This document shows positions 18,022 through 27,350 of a DNA stretch of 64,000 nucleotides, one piece after another. The stretch is from the NCBI RefSeq assembly GCF_002848265.1, contig NZ_CP025422.1, forward strand, positions 2,696,727 through 2,760,726, in the 5' to 3' direction. How positions within the stretch are numbered: the first letter of the stretch is position 1; every line of letters begins with the position of its first letter. The translations under genes and the position numbers were made by a program. The stretch comes from Zhihengliuella sp. ISTPL4. GTDB lineage: Bacteria > Actinomycetota > Actinomycetes > Actinomycetales > Microbacteriaceae. The notes under the pieces were generated by a model. The model saw nothing but the letters and a program-made list of their open reading frames with translations, ran no database searches and was not told the origin of the DNA.

Positions 18022-18978
18022 GTGTCCCACACGCTCCGCCTCGTCGGCCGGCGACTGCTGCAGTTGCCGCTGATGATCCTCGGCATCACGTTCCTGGTCT
18101 TCTTCGTGATGTCCTTCTCGCCCGTCGACCCGGCACGCACCGCGCTCGGCGAGACCGCCTCCCCCGAGGCGCTGGAGGCGTACCGCGAAGACCACGGGCT
18201 GAACCTCCCGCTGTTCGTCCGCTACGTGAACTTCCTGTTCGGCCTCGTCCAGGGCGACCTGGGCACCTACTCCGCCCGCAGCCTGCCCGTGGTCGACGAG
18301 GTCGCCAGGGCTTTCCCGGTGACGCTGGCCCTGACCTTCCTCGGTCTGGTGATCGCGGTCCTCGTCGCGTTCGTGATCGGCGTCCTCGCCGCCGTCTACC
18401 GCGACCGCTGGCCCGACCAGGTCATCCGCGTCTTCGGCGTCGCCGCGCTCTCCACGCCCTCGTTCTGGCTCGCGATCCTCCTCATCCAGGTCTTCACCCT
18501 GGCGCTCGGCGTGCTGCCGGCCTCCGGCCCGCTGCCGGACTTCACCGACGACCCGTCCGGGTGGCTCGCCCGGATGACCCTTCCCGCGATCGCGCTCGCC
18601 GTGCCCGTGATCGGGCAGCTCTCCCGGGTCGTGCGCACCTCGATGGTCGAGGAGCTCGACCGTGACTACGTGCGCACGGCGCTCGGTGCCGGCATCCCGC
18701 GGGTCATCGTCGTCGGCCGCAACGTGCTGCGCAACGCGCTCATCACCCCCGTGACCGTGCTGGGTCTCCGCATCGGCTACCTGCTCGGCGGCGCCGTGGT
18801 GATCGAGATCATCTTCGCGATCCCCGGGATGGGCACCCTCATCCTCAACGGGGTCACCAACAACGAACCCAACCTCGTGCAGGGCGTGACGCTCGCGGTC
18901 GCGCTCGCGTTCGTCGTGATCAACATCATCGTCGACCTCCTGTACGTGCTCATCAATCCTCGAATCCGGGCGGTGTGA
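18022..18978 (+). CDS. DppB-type ABC permease
   Basis: 318 residues, six membrane helices. The N-terminal stretch RRLLQLPLMILGITFLVFFVM and the EAA loop region with VRTALGAGIPRVIVVGRNVLRNALI are those of oligopeptide/dipeptide permease B subunits. The 76-base gap from the binding protein contains a GC-rich inverted repeat (GGGGGCGCGCTC ... GAGCGCGCCCCC, 17963-17993 approximately) that may lower downstream expression relative to the binding protein. It ends one base before the next permease start. Confidence 0.93.
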   Translation: MSHTLRLVGRRLLQLPLMILGITFLVFFVMSFSPVDPARTALGETASPEALEAYREDHGLNLPLFVRYVNFLFGLVQGDLGTYSARSLPVVDEVARAFPVTLALTFLGLVIAVLVAFVIGVLAAVYRDRWPDQVIRVFGVAALSTPSFWLAILLIQVFTLALGVLPASGPLPDFTDDPSGWLARMTLPAIALAVPVIGQLSRVVRTSMVEELDRDYVRTALGAGIPRVIVVGRNVLRNALITPVTVLGLRIGYLLGGAVVIEIIFAIPGMGTLILNGVTNNEPNLVQGVTLAVALAFVVINIIVDLLYVLINPRIRAV

Positions 18979-18979
18979 C

Positions 18980-21031
18980 ATGCGACGCAGACTCACGGAA
19001 CGGCTCTCCGTCCCCGGCCTCCGCTGGGGCCGCCTCTCCCTCGGCTCGGTCATCTGCCTCGCCGTGCTCGCGATCATCGCGCTCGCCGCGATCCTCGCGC
19101 CGCTGATCGCGCCGTACGACCCGCTCGCCTCCGGCTCCCCGGTGCAGCCGCCGAGTGCGGAGCACTGGTTCGGCACCGACCGGCAGGGCCGCGACATCTT
19201 CTCCCGGTTGGTCTACGGGGCCCGCTACTCCCTCGTGATCGGGCTCGGGGCCACCCTCGTCGCCCTCGCCGTCGCCTGCGTGCTGGGCACGATCGCCGCG
19301 ACCGCGCCGAAGTGGATCTCCGAGACCCTCATGCGCGTCATGGACGTGATCATGTCGTTCCCCGGCATCGCGCTCGCCGCCGTGTTCGTGGCGGTGTTCG
19401 GGAAGTCGCTTCCGGTGCTGGTGCTCACGATCGCGTTCCTCTACGTGCCGCAGCTGACCCGCATCGTCCGGGCGAACATCCTCGACCAGTACGGCGAGGA
19501 CTACGTCTCGGCCGTCCGCGTGATGGGCGCGGGGACCCCGCGGATCATCGTGCGGCATGTCGCCCGCAACGCCATGGCACCCGTGCTCGTCTTCGCCACG
19601 GTGCTCGTCGCCGACGCGATCGTGTTCGAGGCCTCGCTGTCGTTCCTGCAGGCCGGTGTGCCCGACCCCGAGCCGTCCTGGGGCAACGTGATCGCCGCGG
19701 GTCGCAACCTGCTCATGAGCGGGGCCTGGTGGGCGACCTTCTTCCCCGGCATCCTCATCATGATCACCGTGCTGTGCCTCAACATCCTGTCCGAGGGGAT
19801 GACCGACGCCATGGTCTCGCCGCGCGCCAGGAAGATCACGGCCGATGCCGCGAACACGGAGGAGTCGACGCACGACCTGGAGGAGGCCGCCGCCCCGGAC
19901 GACACCCACGTCATCCCGACGGTCGACACCGCGGTCAACCTCTCGGTGCCCAGCGGTGTGCCGGACGTGCTCGTGCCCACCGCGGAGACGGTGCCGCTGG
20001 CGGAACGCCTCGCCGAGCTGCGCGCCCGCGAACTCGCCCGCACCGATCGCCTGGTCTACACGGGAGACGCCGCGCCGCTGCTCGAGGTGCAGGACCTGTG
20101 CATCTCCTTCCCCCGCCACGGCGACGTCGACGTGGTCGACCACGTCAGCTTCACCGTGCGCCCCGGCGAGACCATGTCGCTCGTGGGAGAGTCGGGGTGC
20201 GGCAAGTCCATCACCTCGCTGGCGATCATGGGGCTGCTCGATCCGAAGGCCGACGTCCGCGGGCGGATCCTGTTCGACGGGAAGGATCTGCTGCGGATGA
20301 CGCCGAAGGAGCGCAACGCGCTGCGCGGCCACGACATCGCGATGATCTACCAGGACGCCCTGAGCTCGCTGAACCCTGCGATGCTCATCCGCGCGCAGAT
20401 GAAGCAGCTCACCTCCCGCGGTGGTACCCGCACGGCGGAGGAGCTGCTGGAGCTCGTCGGCCTCGACCCGAAGCGCACGCTCGCCTCGTACCCGCACGAG
20501 CTGTCGGGCGGCCAGCGGCAGCGCGTGCTGATCGCCATGGCGCTGACCCGCGACCCGCGCCTGGTGATCGCCGACGAGCCCACCACGGCCCTCGACGTGA
20601 CCGTGCAGGCCCAGGTCGTGGAGCTGCTGATGCGGCTGCAGCGGGAGCTCGGCTTCGCGCTGGCGTTCGTCTCCCACGACCTCGCCCTCGTCGCCGAACT
20701 CTCGCACCGGATCACGGTGATGTACGCGGGCCAGGTCGTGGAGCAGGGCACGACGCGCGAGGTGCTCACGCAGCCCGTGCACGAGTACACGCAGGGTCTG
20801 CTCGGGGCGGTGCTCTCGATCGAGGCCGGCTCCGACCGCCTGCACCAGGTGTCCGGCGTCGTGCCTTCGCCGCGGCACTTCCCCGAGGGCGACCGCTTCG
20901 CGCCGCGCTCCGCGGATTCCGCCCGGTACGCCGGCGTGGAACCCGTGCGCCGGCACATCGCCGGCACCGAGCACTACTACTCCGCGCATCCCGACGATGC
21001 GCCCGTCGAACCGATCGGAGCAGGACGATGA
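18980..21031 (+). CDS. fused DppC-type permease and ABC ATPase
   Basis: 683 residues. Residues 1-290 are a DppC-like permease (WFGTDRQGRDIFSRLVYGAR; EAA loop near GAGTPRIIVRHVARNAMAPV). A hydrophilic linker of about 70 residues follows, then a complete ATPase: Walker A GESGCGKS at 403-410, Q-loop IYQDALSSLNP, signature LSGGQRQR near 508, Walker B LVIADEPTTALD and the H-loop SHDLALV. The C-terminal extension typical of oligopeptide-binding ATPases is present. Permease-ATPase fusions are known in actinobacterial members of this transporter class. Partner of the second ATPase, whose start overlaps this stop by ATGA. Confidence 0.93.
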   Translation: MRRRLTERLSVPGLRWGRLSLGSVICLAVLAIIALAAILAPLIAPYDPLASGSPVQPPSAEHWFGTDRQGRDIFSRLVYGARYSLVIGLGATLVALAVACVLGTIAATAPKWISETLMRVMDVIMSFPGIALAAVFVAVFGKSLPVLVLTIAFLYVPQLTRIVRANILDQYGEDYVSAVRVMGAGTPRIIVRHVARNAMAPVLVFATVLVADAIVFEASLSFLQAGVPDPEPSWGNVIAAGRNLLMSGAWWATFFPGILIMITVLCLNILSEGMTDAMVSPRARKITADAANTEESTHDLEEAAAPDDTHVIPTVDTAVNLSVPSGVPDVLVPTAETVPLAERLAELRARELARTDRLVYTGDAAPLLEVQDLCISFPRHGDVDVVDHVSFTVRPGETMSLVGESGCGKSITSLAIMGLLDPKADVRGRILFDGKDLLRMTPKERNALRGHDIAMIYQDALSSLNPAMLIRAQMKQLTSRGGTRTAEELLELVGLDPKRTLASYPHELSGGQRQRVLIAMALTRDPRLVIADEPTTALDVTVQAQVVELLMRLQRELGFALAFVSHDLALVAELSHRITVMYAGQVVEQGTTREVLTQPVHEYTQGLLGAVLSIEAGSDRLHQVSGVVPSPRHFPEGDRFAPRSADSARYAGVEPVRRHIAGTEHYYSAHPDDAPVEPIGAGR

Positions 21032-21828
21032 GCGAACCCGTCATCCAGCTGCAGGACGTGCACGTCCGGTACCGGGCCCGCAGCTCGTCGTTGTTCCGCC
21101 CGCACTACGTCGACGCGCTCGCCGGGGTCTCGCTCACGGTCCGCCGCGGACAGACGCTGGGCATCGTGGGCGAGTCCGGCTCGGGCAAGTCCACCTCCGC
21201 GAAGGTGCTGATCGGCCTCGAGAAGCCCACGAGCGGTCAGGTCGTCTTCGACGGGGAGACCGTGCGCTCCTTCACCCCCGCGGTGCGCAAGCGCCTGGGA
21301 CGCATCCTCTCCGTGGTCTTCCAGGATCCCGCGACGGCACTGAACGCCCGCATGACGGTGCGGGACGCGCTGCTGGATCCGCTGCAGGTGCATCGCCTCG
21401 GCACCCCGGCGAGCCGGGAGCGCAAGGTGCGCGACCTCATCGGGCTCGTGGGGCTGCCGTCGTCAGCGTTGGAGGCGCTGCCCAGTCAGCTCTCCGGCGG
21501 CCAGCGGCAGCGCGTGGCGATCGCCAGGGCCCTGGTGCTCGATCCGCAGGTCATCGTGGCCGACGAGCCGACCTCGGCCCTCGACGTCTCGGTGCGCGCG
21601 CAGATCCTGAACCTCCTGACCGACCTGAAGCAGCAGCTCGGGCTCGGCATGGTCTTCATCTCCCACGACATCCAGACGGTCCGCTACCTCTCCGACGAGA
21701 TCGCCGTGATGAACAGGGGCCGCGTCGTCGAGCACGGCGACGCCGCCCGGGTCTTCGACGACCCCGCCGATCCCTATACCCGCACGCTGCTGGGCGCTGC
21801 GCCCTCGCTGCTCGAACCCCACCACTGA
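21028..21828 (+). CDS. second ABC ATPase (DppF-type)
   Basis: 266 residues: Walker A GESGSGKS (about 48-55), Q-loop VFQDPATALN, signature LSGGQRQR, Walker B VIVADEPTSALD, H-loop SHDIQTVR. This is the F-type subunit that pairs with the ATPase half of the preceding fusion protein to drive import. Start ATG overlaps the upstream stop. The C-terminal extension is shorter than in many OppF proteins. Confidence 0.93.
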   Translation: MSEPVIQLQDVHVRYRARSSSLFRPHYVDALAGVSLTVRRGQTLGIVGESGSGKSTSAKVLIGLEKPTSGQVVFDGETVRSFTPAVRKRLGRILSVVFQDPATALNARMTVRDALLDPLQVHRLGTPASRERKVRDLIGLVGLPSSALEALPSQLSGGQRQRVAIARALVLDPQVIVADEPTSALDVSVRAQILNLLTDLKQQLGLGMVFISHDIQTVRYLSDEIAVMNRGRVVEHGDAARVFDDPADPYTRTLLGAAPSLLEPHH

Positions 21829-21843
21829 AAAGACGGAACACCT

Positions 21844-22788
21844 ATGCCTTCCCCCGCCTCCGCCCTGTCGTTCTCCGGTGTCGTCCCGCCGGTCGCCACC
21901 CCGCTGCTCCCCGACGGGACGATCGACCACGCCTCGCTCACCCGCCTGGTGGAGCGCCTGATCGGGGAGGGCGTCTCCGGGCTGTTCGCCCTCGGGTCCA
22001 CCGGCGAGACGGCGTACTTCACCGACGACCAGCGCGTCGAGCTGCTGCAGACGATCATCGCCGCGAACGCGGGACGCGTGCCCGTCATCGCCGGCGCGAT
22101 CGAGCTCACGGCCCCGCGCATCATCGAGACCGCCCGCCCGCTCGTCGCTGCGGGTGCGCAGGCGATCGTGACCACCGCGCCGCTGTACACGCTGAACTCG
22201 CCGGCCGAGGTGGCCGCGCACTTCCGGACGATCGCCGCCGCGATCGACGTCCCGCTGTGGGCCTACGACGTGCCGGTGCGGGTGCACTCCAAGCTCGGCA
22301 TCGACCTGCTCGTGCAGCTCGGCAGGGAGGGCGTCATCCAGGGGGTGAAGGACTCCTCCGGCGACGACGTCGGCTTCCGCCGACTGATCGCGGCGAACGA
22401 GGCCGCGGGTCGCCCGCTGCAGCTGCTCACCGGGCACGAGGTCGTCGTCGACGCGATGGCCCTCGTCGGGGCTGCGGGCGTCGTGCCCGGCCTCGCGAAT
22501 GTGGAGGCCGCGGGCTACGTGCGCCTCTGGGAGGCCGCGCAGCGCGGCGACTGGACGACCGCCCGCGCCGAGCAGGAGCGCATCAACCGCCTCTTCGACA
22601 TCGTGTTCCAGCCCCGGGGGCTGTCCGGCGACGCGACCGGTGTCGGAGCGTTCAAGGCGGCGATGCACGCGCGCGGCATCATCGACCACGCGGCGATGGC
22701 CGACACGGTGGAGCCGCTCGCCCCGGAGGCCGTCGCCGGCATCCGTACGATCCTCGACGAGCTCGGTCTGCTTCCGGTCGCCGTCTGA
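21844..22788 (+). CDS. nanA: N-acetylneuraminate lyase-type aldolase (DapA superfamily)
   Basis: 314 residues. The TIM-barrel class I aldolase family is shown by the G51-S-T-G-E motif, Tyr141 in WAYDVP and the Schiff-base Lys169 in QGVKDSSGD. The family includes N-acetylneuraminate lyase, dihydrodipicolinate synthase and others; lysine or tyrosine alone does not separate them. The following ROK kinase and nanE gene make cleavage of sialic acid to ManNAc and pyruvate the best reading. It begins 15 bases after the ATPase stop and its own stop overlaps the kinase start (TGATG). Confidence 0.86.
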   Translation: MPSPASALSFSGVVPPVATPLLPDGTIDHASLTRLVERLIGEGVSGLFALGSTGETAYFTDDQRVELLQTIIAANAGRVPVIAGAIELTAPRIIETARPLVAAGAQAIVTTAPLYTLNSPAEVAAHFRTIAAAIDVPLWAYDVPVRVHSKLGIDLLVQLGREGVIQGVKDSSGDDVGFRRLIAANEAAGRPLQLLTGHEVVVDAMALVGAAGVVPGLANVEAAGYVRLWEAAQRGDWTTARAEQERINRLFDIVFQPRGLSGDATGVGAFKAAMHARGIIDHAAMADTVEPLAPEAVAGIRTILDELGLLPVAV

Positions 22789-23720
22789 TGCCGGAGGTCG
22801 TCCTCGCCGTCGACATCGGCGGCACCAAGACGGCCGCGGCGCTCGCCGACCGGGCGGACGCGCTGCTGCGAACCGCCGCGGCCCCGACGCCCGCGAGCGA
22901 GGGACCCGCCGCCGTCGTGGCAACGGTCGCCGCGCTCGCGGAGGAACTGCTCGACGACGGGACAGTGCTCGCCGGCGTCGGCATCGGCACCGCGGGCGTG
23001 GTCGACGCGCGGACGGGGACGATCGTGTCGGCCACCGACACCTTCGCCGACTGGCCGGGCACCCCGCTGGCCGCCCTGATCCGGGAAGCCCTCGCGGACC
23101 GCCTCCCCGCCGACGCCCCGGTCGCCGTGCAGAACGACGTCGACGCGCACGCCGCGGGGGAGCACCGGCACGGCGCCGCCGCCGGAGCCGCGAGCGCCCT
23201 CGTCGTCGCCGTCGGCACCGGGGTCGGCGCTGGCGTCATCCTCGACGGCCGTCCGGTGCGCGGTGCCCACCACGTGGCGGGCGAGCTCGCGCACCTCCCC
23301 ATTCCGGGGGCGGCGCACCTCCGCTGCCCCTGCGGGCGGAGCGGACACCTCGAAGCCCTCGGCTCCGGCATCGGCCTGCACCGGCACTACCTCTCGCTCG
23401 GCGGGGACCCGGCGCTGCGCGATGCGCGCGGAGTCGCCGCCGCGGCCGGCACGGGGGACTCCCTCGCCGTCCGCGCCATCCAGGACTCCGCCGCCGCCGT
23501 CGGCCGCGCCCTCGCGGGAGCCGCGACCCTCCTCGACCCGGAGCGGATCGTCGTCACCGGCGGCGTGCCGCGCATCGGCGAGCTCTGGTGGGACTCCCTG
23601 CGGGCGGCTTTCCATGCCGACGCCATCGACGCCCTGCACGACACCCCCATCCTGCCGGGCACCCTCGGCGACGACGCGCCGCTGCGAGGAGCCGCGGCAT
23701 CCGCCTGGAGGCGACCATGA
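22788..23720 (+). CDS. nanK: ROK-family sugar kinase, likely ManNAc kinase
   Basis: 310 residues. The phosphate loop DIGGTKTAAAL (9-19), GIGTAGVVD and VAVGTGVGAGVI belong to the ROK kinases; ALLDPERIVVTGGV-like segment ATLLDPERIVVTGGV closes the ATPase core. In context it phosphorylates ManNAc to ManNAc-6-P. The usual zinc motif CxCGxxGCxE reads CPCGRSGHLE here, so the third Cys is His; zinc could still be bound. ATGA-type overlaps link it to both neighbours. Gene name given from context. Confidence 0.85.
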   Translation: MPEVVLAVDIGGTKTAAALADRADALLRTAAAPTPASEGPAAVVATVAALAEELLDDGTVLAGVGIGTAGVVDARTGTIVSATDTFADWPGTPLAALIREALADRLPADAPVAVQNDVDAHAAGEHRHGAAAGAASALVVAVGTGVGAGVILDGRPVRGAHHVAGELAHLPIPGAAHLRCPCGRSGHLEALGSGIGLHRHYLSLGGDPALRDARGVAAAAGTGDSLAVRAIQDSAAAVGRALAGAATLLDPERIVVTGGVPRIGELWWDSLRAAFHADAIDALHDTPILPGTLGDDAPLRGAAASAWRRP

Positions 23721-24403
23721 CACCGACCCCCGTCCTCGAGCGCCTGCGCGGCGGCCTGATCGTCTCCTGTCAGGCGTACCCGGGAGAGGCGATGCGCGAC
23801 CCGCGCACCATGGCGCAGGTCGCCGACTCCGCCGTCGTCGGCGGTGCCGCCGGGATCCGCGTGCAGGGCATCGACGACATCCGCGCGGTCGCCGCCTTCC
23901 CGGTGCCGATCATCGGACTGTGGAAGGACGGCGACGCCGACGTCTTCATCACGCCGACACTGGAGCATGCCGTGGCCGTCGCCGACGCGGGCGCCGACAT
24001 CGTGGCGATCGACGGCACCCGACGCCCGCGGCCCGACGGCCGGACGCTCGCGGAGACCATCGTCGGGCTGCGCGCGCATTCCGACGCGCTCATCATGGCC
24101 GACTGCGGTTCGCTCGACGACGCGATCGCCGCCGAGGCCGCGGGCGCGGACATCCTCGGCACGACCCTGTCCGGGTATACCGGGGAGCGTCCGAAGGGCG
24201 ACGGCCCCGACCTCGAGCTCATCGGCCTCCTCGCCGCGCGCTGCACGCGCCCGATCGTCGCAGAGGGGCGCATCCACACCCCGGCGCACGCCGCCGCCGC
24301 GATCACCGCGGGCGCCTTCGCGGTCTGCGTCGGTACGGCCATCACCCATCCGGCCACCATCACGTCCTGGTTCGTGCGCGGTGTTGGCGAGGCGCGTCCG
24401 TGA
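23717..24403 (+). CDS. nanE: N-acetylmannosamine-6-phosphate 2-epimerase
   Basis: 228 residues, the normal size. Features: [18 protein letters not shown] at the start, [25 protein letters not shown], the phosphate-binding end (CVGTAITHP) and the catalytic Lys in GLWKDG. It converts ManNAc-6-P into GlcNAc-6-P. No nagA or nagB is in this operon, so later steps must be encoded elsewhere. ATGA overlap with the kinase stop, and GTGA overlap with the next gene. Confidence 0.95.
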   Translation: MTPTPVLERLRGGLIVSCQAYPGEAMRDPRTMAQVADSAVVGGAAGIRVQGIDDIRAVAAFPVPIIGLWKDGDADVFITPTLEHAVAVADAGADIVAIDGTRRPRPDGRTLAETIVGLRAHSDALIMADCGSLDDAIAAEAAGADILGTTLSGYTGERPKGDGPDLELIGLLAARCTRPIVAEGRIHTPAHAAAAITAGAFAVCVGTAITHPATITSWFVRGVGEARP

Positions 24404-25317
24404 CCCCCGTGCTCCTCAGCGCCTACCCGCTGTCCCCCGCCCATGCGCAGTGGGACCCGGCGCTCGAAGCGGCGCTGCTGCCGGAGCTCTGCGCGCTCCC
24501 CGGGGTGGCCGGGCTCGAGGTGCCGTGGATGGGGGCGGTGCATCCGCACGACCCGTCGTGGTTCCTCGACCACGTGCCGGCTGTGCCGCTCGCGGTCACC
24601 CCGGTGCCGTTTGTCATGCGGCGGCTCGGGGTGGACCCGTCCTACGGACTCGCCTCGCCGCGGGAGGAGGCGAGGGCCGCGGCGGTGGCGGATCTGCGGC
24701 GTGTGGGGGACGACGTCGCGCGGATCGACGGGGAAAGCCCGGCTTCCGTCGCCGTGGTGATGCTGCACAGCGCACCCCGCGCGAGCGGAGACGCGGACGC
24801 GCTCGCCCGGTCGCTGGACGAGGTGGCGGCGTTCGACTGGAGCGGAGCCCGGCTCGTGATCGAGCACTGCGACGCCGCCGTTCCCGGACAGACACCGGAG
24901 AAGGGGTTCCTCCCGCTCGCTGCCGAGATCGCGGCCATCCGGTCCGCCGGCGCCCCGGTCGGCCTCTGGCTCAACTGGGGGCGGTCGGCGATCGAGCTGC
25001 GGGTCGCGGACGCGGTGACCGCGCAGATCGGGGACGCGGCGGCCTCGGGGCTGCTGACCGGGCTCGCGTTCTCCGGGGCCGCTCCGGTGGAGAGCCCGTA
25101 CGGCCCCGCCTGGGTGGACGCGCATCTGCCCATCGCGGAGACCCATCCCCCGTCCGCGTCGCTGCTCGACGCGGAGCACGTCCGCGCGGGGCTCCGCGTC
25201 GCGGGCGACGTGCCCTGGCTCGGCCTCAAGGTCGCGCGACGGCCGGAGGATCGCACGGTCACGGAGATCGTCCGCACCGCAGAGCGGAACCTCGCCGTCG
25301 TCCGGGACGCGGGCTGA
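24400..25317 (+). CDS. DUF4862-family protein in the nan operon
   Basis: 305 residues with a GTG start that overlaps the nanE stop. The sequence suggests a TIM-barrel, isomerase-like fold: [60 protein letters not shown] and [13 protein letters not shown]. The conserved E/H/D residues in those segments would suit a metal-binding sugar site. Function is not established. Strict translational coupling to nanE argues for a role in amino-sugar or sialic-acid handling, for example an isomerase or a hydrolase acting on a sialic-acid derivative; this is inference. Confidence 0.82.
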   Translation: MTPVLLSAYPLSPAHAQWDPALEAALLPELCALPGVAGLEVPWMGAVHPHDPSWFLDHVPAVPLAVTPVPFVMRRLGVDPSYGLASPREEARAAAVADLRRVGDDVARIDGESPASVAVVMLHSAPRASGDADALARSLDEVAAFDWSGARLVIEHCDAAVPGQTPEKGFLPLAAEIAAIRSAGAPVGLWLNWGRSAIELRVADAVTAQIGDAAASGLLTGLAFSGAAPVESPYGPAWVDAHLPIAETHPPSASLLDAEHVRAGLRVAGDVPWLGLKVARRPEDRTVTEIVRTAERNLAVVRDAG

Positions 25318-25384
25318 GCGGAAACTCCCAGCCCGCTCCCAGCCCCGCGGGACCAAAAGCCGGGCTCCCGTGGTTCTCCTCTGT

Positions 25385-25405
25385 GACGCCGCAGCCAGCG
25401 GCGTC
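25385..25405 (+). promoter_or_regulatory. hairpin in the msrB leader
   Basis: GACGCCGC (25385-25392) and GCGGCGTC (25398-25405) form a perfect 8-bp stem with loop AGCCA, ending a few bases before the AAGGAG ribosome site of msrB. Upstream, GCGGGCT (25309-25315) and AGCCCGC (25330-25336) form another stem across the DUF4862 stop and may end the nan transcript. Confidence 0.4.
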
Positions 25406-25421
25406 GGACAAGGAGCCACTC

Positions 25422-25889
25422 ATGTCGAACGACTACGGCAGGACCCCCGAGGCCGTCAGCGGTCTCACGAACCTGCAGTACGAGGTCACGCAGCAGGACG
25501 CCACCGAGCCGCCCTTCCGCAACGCCTACTGGAACAACCACGACGACGGCATCTACGTCGACGTCGTCTCCGGGCAGCCGCTGTTCTCTTCCCGGGACAA
25601 GTACGACAGCGGCACCGGCTGGCCGAGCTTCACGCGCCCGATCGACGCGGACGCCGTGACCACGAAGACCGACCGCACGCTGTGGATGACCCGCACCGAG
25701 GCGCGGTCTTCCGGTGCCGACAGCCACCTGGGACACGTCTTCGACGACGGACCCCGCGCCGAGGGCGGCCTCCGCTACTGCATGAACTCGGCGGCCCTCC
25801 GCTTCATCCCGGCGGAGGATCTCGAGAAGGAGGGGTACGGTCGCTACAGCCCCCTCTTCACCACCCACGCCTCTGAGGAGCAGTCATGA
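25422..25889 (+). CDS. msrB: peptide methionine-R-sulfoxide reductase
   Basis: 155 residues. The MsrB fold is marked by [24 protein letters not shown] and the active site [13 protein letters not shown], whose Cys is the nucleophile. The two CxxC pairs of zinc-type MsrB are absent, so this is a zinc-free form. It repairs the R-epimer of methionine sulfoxide in proteins. AAGGAG precedes the ATG. It overlaps msrA by ATGA, so both epimers are repaired from one message. Confidence 0.95.
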   Translation: MSNDYGRTPEAVSGLTNLQYEVTQQDATEPPFRNAYWNNHDDGIYVDVVSGQPLFSSRDKYDSGTGWPSFTRPIDADAVTTKTDRTLWMTRTEARSSGADSHLGHVFDDGPRAEGGLRYCMNSAALRFIPAEDLEKEGYGRYSPLFTTHASEEQS

Positions 25890-26428
25890 CCGACACCGGA
25901 ACCATCACCCGCACCCCCGGGACCGAGACGGCCGTCCTCGCGGGCGGCTGCTTCTGGGGCATGGAAGACCTCATCCGCCGCCAGCCCGGGGTGATAGACA
26001 CCCGCGTGGGCTACACCGGCGGGGAGAACGCCCACGCGACCTACCGCAACCACCCTGGTCACGCGGAGGCCGTGGAGATCGTGTTCGACCCGAGCGCGAC
26101 CACCTATCGCGACATCCTGGCGTTCTTCTTCCAGATCCACGACCCGTCGACCCTGAACCGTCAGGGCAACGACATCGGGTCGAGCTACCGGTCGGCGATC
26201 TTCCCGCTCACCCCCGAGCAGGAGCAGGTCGCTCGCGACACGATCGCCGATGTCGACGCCTCCGGTCTGTGGCCGGGGAAGGCCGTCACGACGATCGAGC
26301 CCGCCGGTCCGTTCTGGGAGGCGGAGCCCGAGCACCAGGACTACCTGATCAAGTACCCGAACGGCTACACCTGCCACTTCCCCCGCGCCGGCTGGGTCCT
26401 CCCGAAGCGCGAGGAAGCCACCGCCTGA
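25886..26428 (+). CDS. msrA: peptide methionine-S-sulfoxide reductase
   Basis: 180 residues. Active-site motif [11 protein letters not shown] (nucleophilic Cys), [36 protein letters not shown] and YRSAIF are all classic for MsrA, which reduces the S-epimer of methionine sulfoxide. Second gene of the msrB-msrA operon; followed by a composite palindrome that probably ends the transcript. Confidence 0.96.
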   Translation: MTDTGTITRTPGTETAVLAGGCFWGMEDLIRRQPGVIDTRVGYTGGENAHATYRNHPGHAEAVEIVFDPSATTYRDILAFFFQIHDPSTLNRQGNDIGSSYRSAIFPLTPEQEQVARDTIADVDASGLWPGKAVTTIEPAGPFWEAEPEHQDYLIKYPNGYTCHFPRAGWVLPKREEATA

Positions 26429-26431
26429 TCC

Positions 26432-26513
26432 CGAGACCCCGCTTTCGCGCCGAGACCCCCTCCTGCACACGTGTGCGGGAGGGGGTCTCGGCGATAGAGG
26501 GGGGTCTCGGCGA
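26432..26513. repeat. composite palindrome, type B copy 1
   Basis: The core 26448-26493 is a 46-base palindrome with 22 of 23 pairs Watson-Crick and one G-T pair, built on CGCCGAGACCCCC and its complement. Extra half-units (GAGACCCC at 26433-26440, GGGGGTCTCGGCG at 26500-26512) flank it. It lies between the convergent msrA and hydrolase genes, suggesting a bidirectional terminator. A related element is at 27351-27432. Confidence 0.7.
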
Positions 26514-26515
26514 GG

Positions 26516-27316
26516 TCAGGACTCGGCGAAGAACGCGAGCGCGGCCTCCTTGAAGTCGCGCGACCCGGGGGCGTTGAAGTGGTGACGGTTCGGGAGCTCG
26601 ACGAAACGGGCGTCCGGAGCCGCGGCGGCCAGCGCGCGCGAGCCCTCGATGATCGCGTCCTTGGATCCCGTCGCGAACAGAAGCGGGACGACCGGGGCGT
26701 CCGCGGGGTCGGGGTCGATCGTGCCGGAGCCGCGAAGTCCCTCGGCCAGGGCGACGAGCGCGCGGAGATCGTTCCCCGGCACCCGCTCGGTCAGCGCGAT
26801 GTAGTTCTGCGTCGTGCGGTCCTCCACCGGGGTGCCGTCCGAGATGTACGCGCGCACCTGGTCGAGGTCGAGACGCGCGAGCGGGATGCCGTCTGGCACA
26901 CCGCCGAGCACGGCGCGGCCGATCCGATGCGGGAGCTCGCGAGCCACCTCCCACCCCACCCGGGCGCCGAGCGAGTAGCCGAGGTAGAACGCGTCGTCGA
27001 CGAGGTACGTGTCCATGACGGTCTCGACGTCGGTCACGAGGTTGCGGATGGCGTAGGCGTCGGACTCGTGCGGCTTGTCGCTCTGCCCGTGCCCCCGCTG
27101 GTCGAGTGCGAGCACGCGGTACCCGGCCCTGGTCAGCTCGCGCACCCAGCCGGTGAGCACCCAGTTGTCGCGCGCGCCCGAGGCGAAGCCGTGCACGGTC
27201 ACCACGACCGGGGCGTCGAGCTCCCCCCACGTATATGTCGCCAGTCGTGTGCCGTCCGCCGCGTAGACGTGCTGCGGGGCGGGCATCTCGGTGAGGTCGG
27301 AAAGGGAAACAGCCAC
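26516..27316 (-). CDS. alpha/beta-hydrolase
   Basis: 266 residues. The fold is shown by VVVTVHGFASGARDNW (oxyanion HG), LALDQRGHGQS, the nucleophile elbow LGYSLGARVG (G-Y-S-L-G, Ser about 119) and the late acid/base region with GSKDAIIEG and NRHHFNAPGS (His). Such enzymes hydrolyse esters, lactones or similar; substrate not evident. It is alone between two copies of the type B palindrome, which separate it from msrA and the catalase on both sides. Confidence 0.9.
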   Translation of the reverse strand: MAVSLSDLTEMPAPQHVYAADGTRLATYTWGELDAPVVVTVHGFASGARDNWVLTGWVRELTRAGYRVLALDQRGHGQSDKPHESDAYAIRNLVTDVETVMDTYLVDDAFYLGYSLGARVGWEVARELPHRIGRAVLGGVPDGIPLARLDLDQVRAYISDGTPVEDRTTQNYIALTERVPGNDLRALVALAEGLRGSGTIDPDPADAPVVPLLFATGSKDAIIEGSRALAAAAPDARFVELPNRHHFNAPGSRDFKEAALAFFAES

Positions 27317-27350
27317 CCGACCATCCTCCCCCCACTCCTCCCTTCCGTCA

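Noticed and set aside
16299..18140. Long minus-strand frame antisense to the sialic-acid binding protein.
   Set aside because: Val/Asp/Arg/Gly-rich shadow; the plus strand carries a lipoprotein with clear family motifs.
18953..20989. 678-codon minus-strand frame opposite the permease-ATPase fusion.
   Set aside because: Shadow of the real ABC gene, no recognisable domain and no ribosome site.
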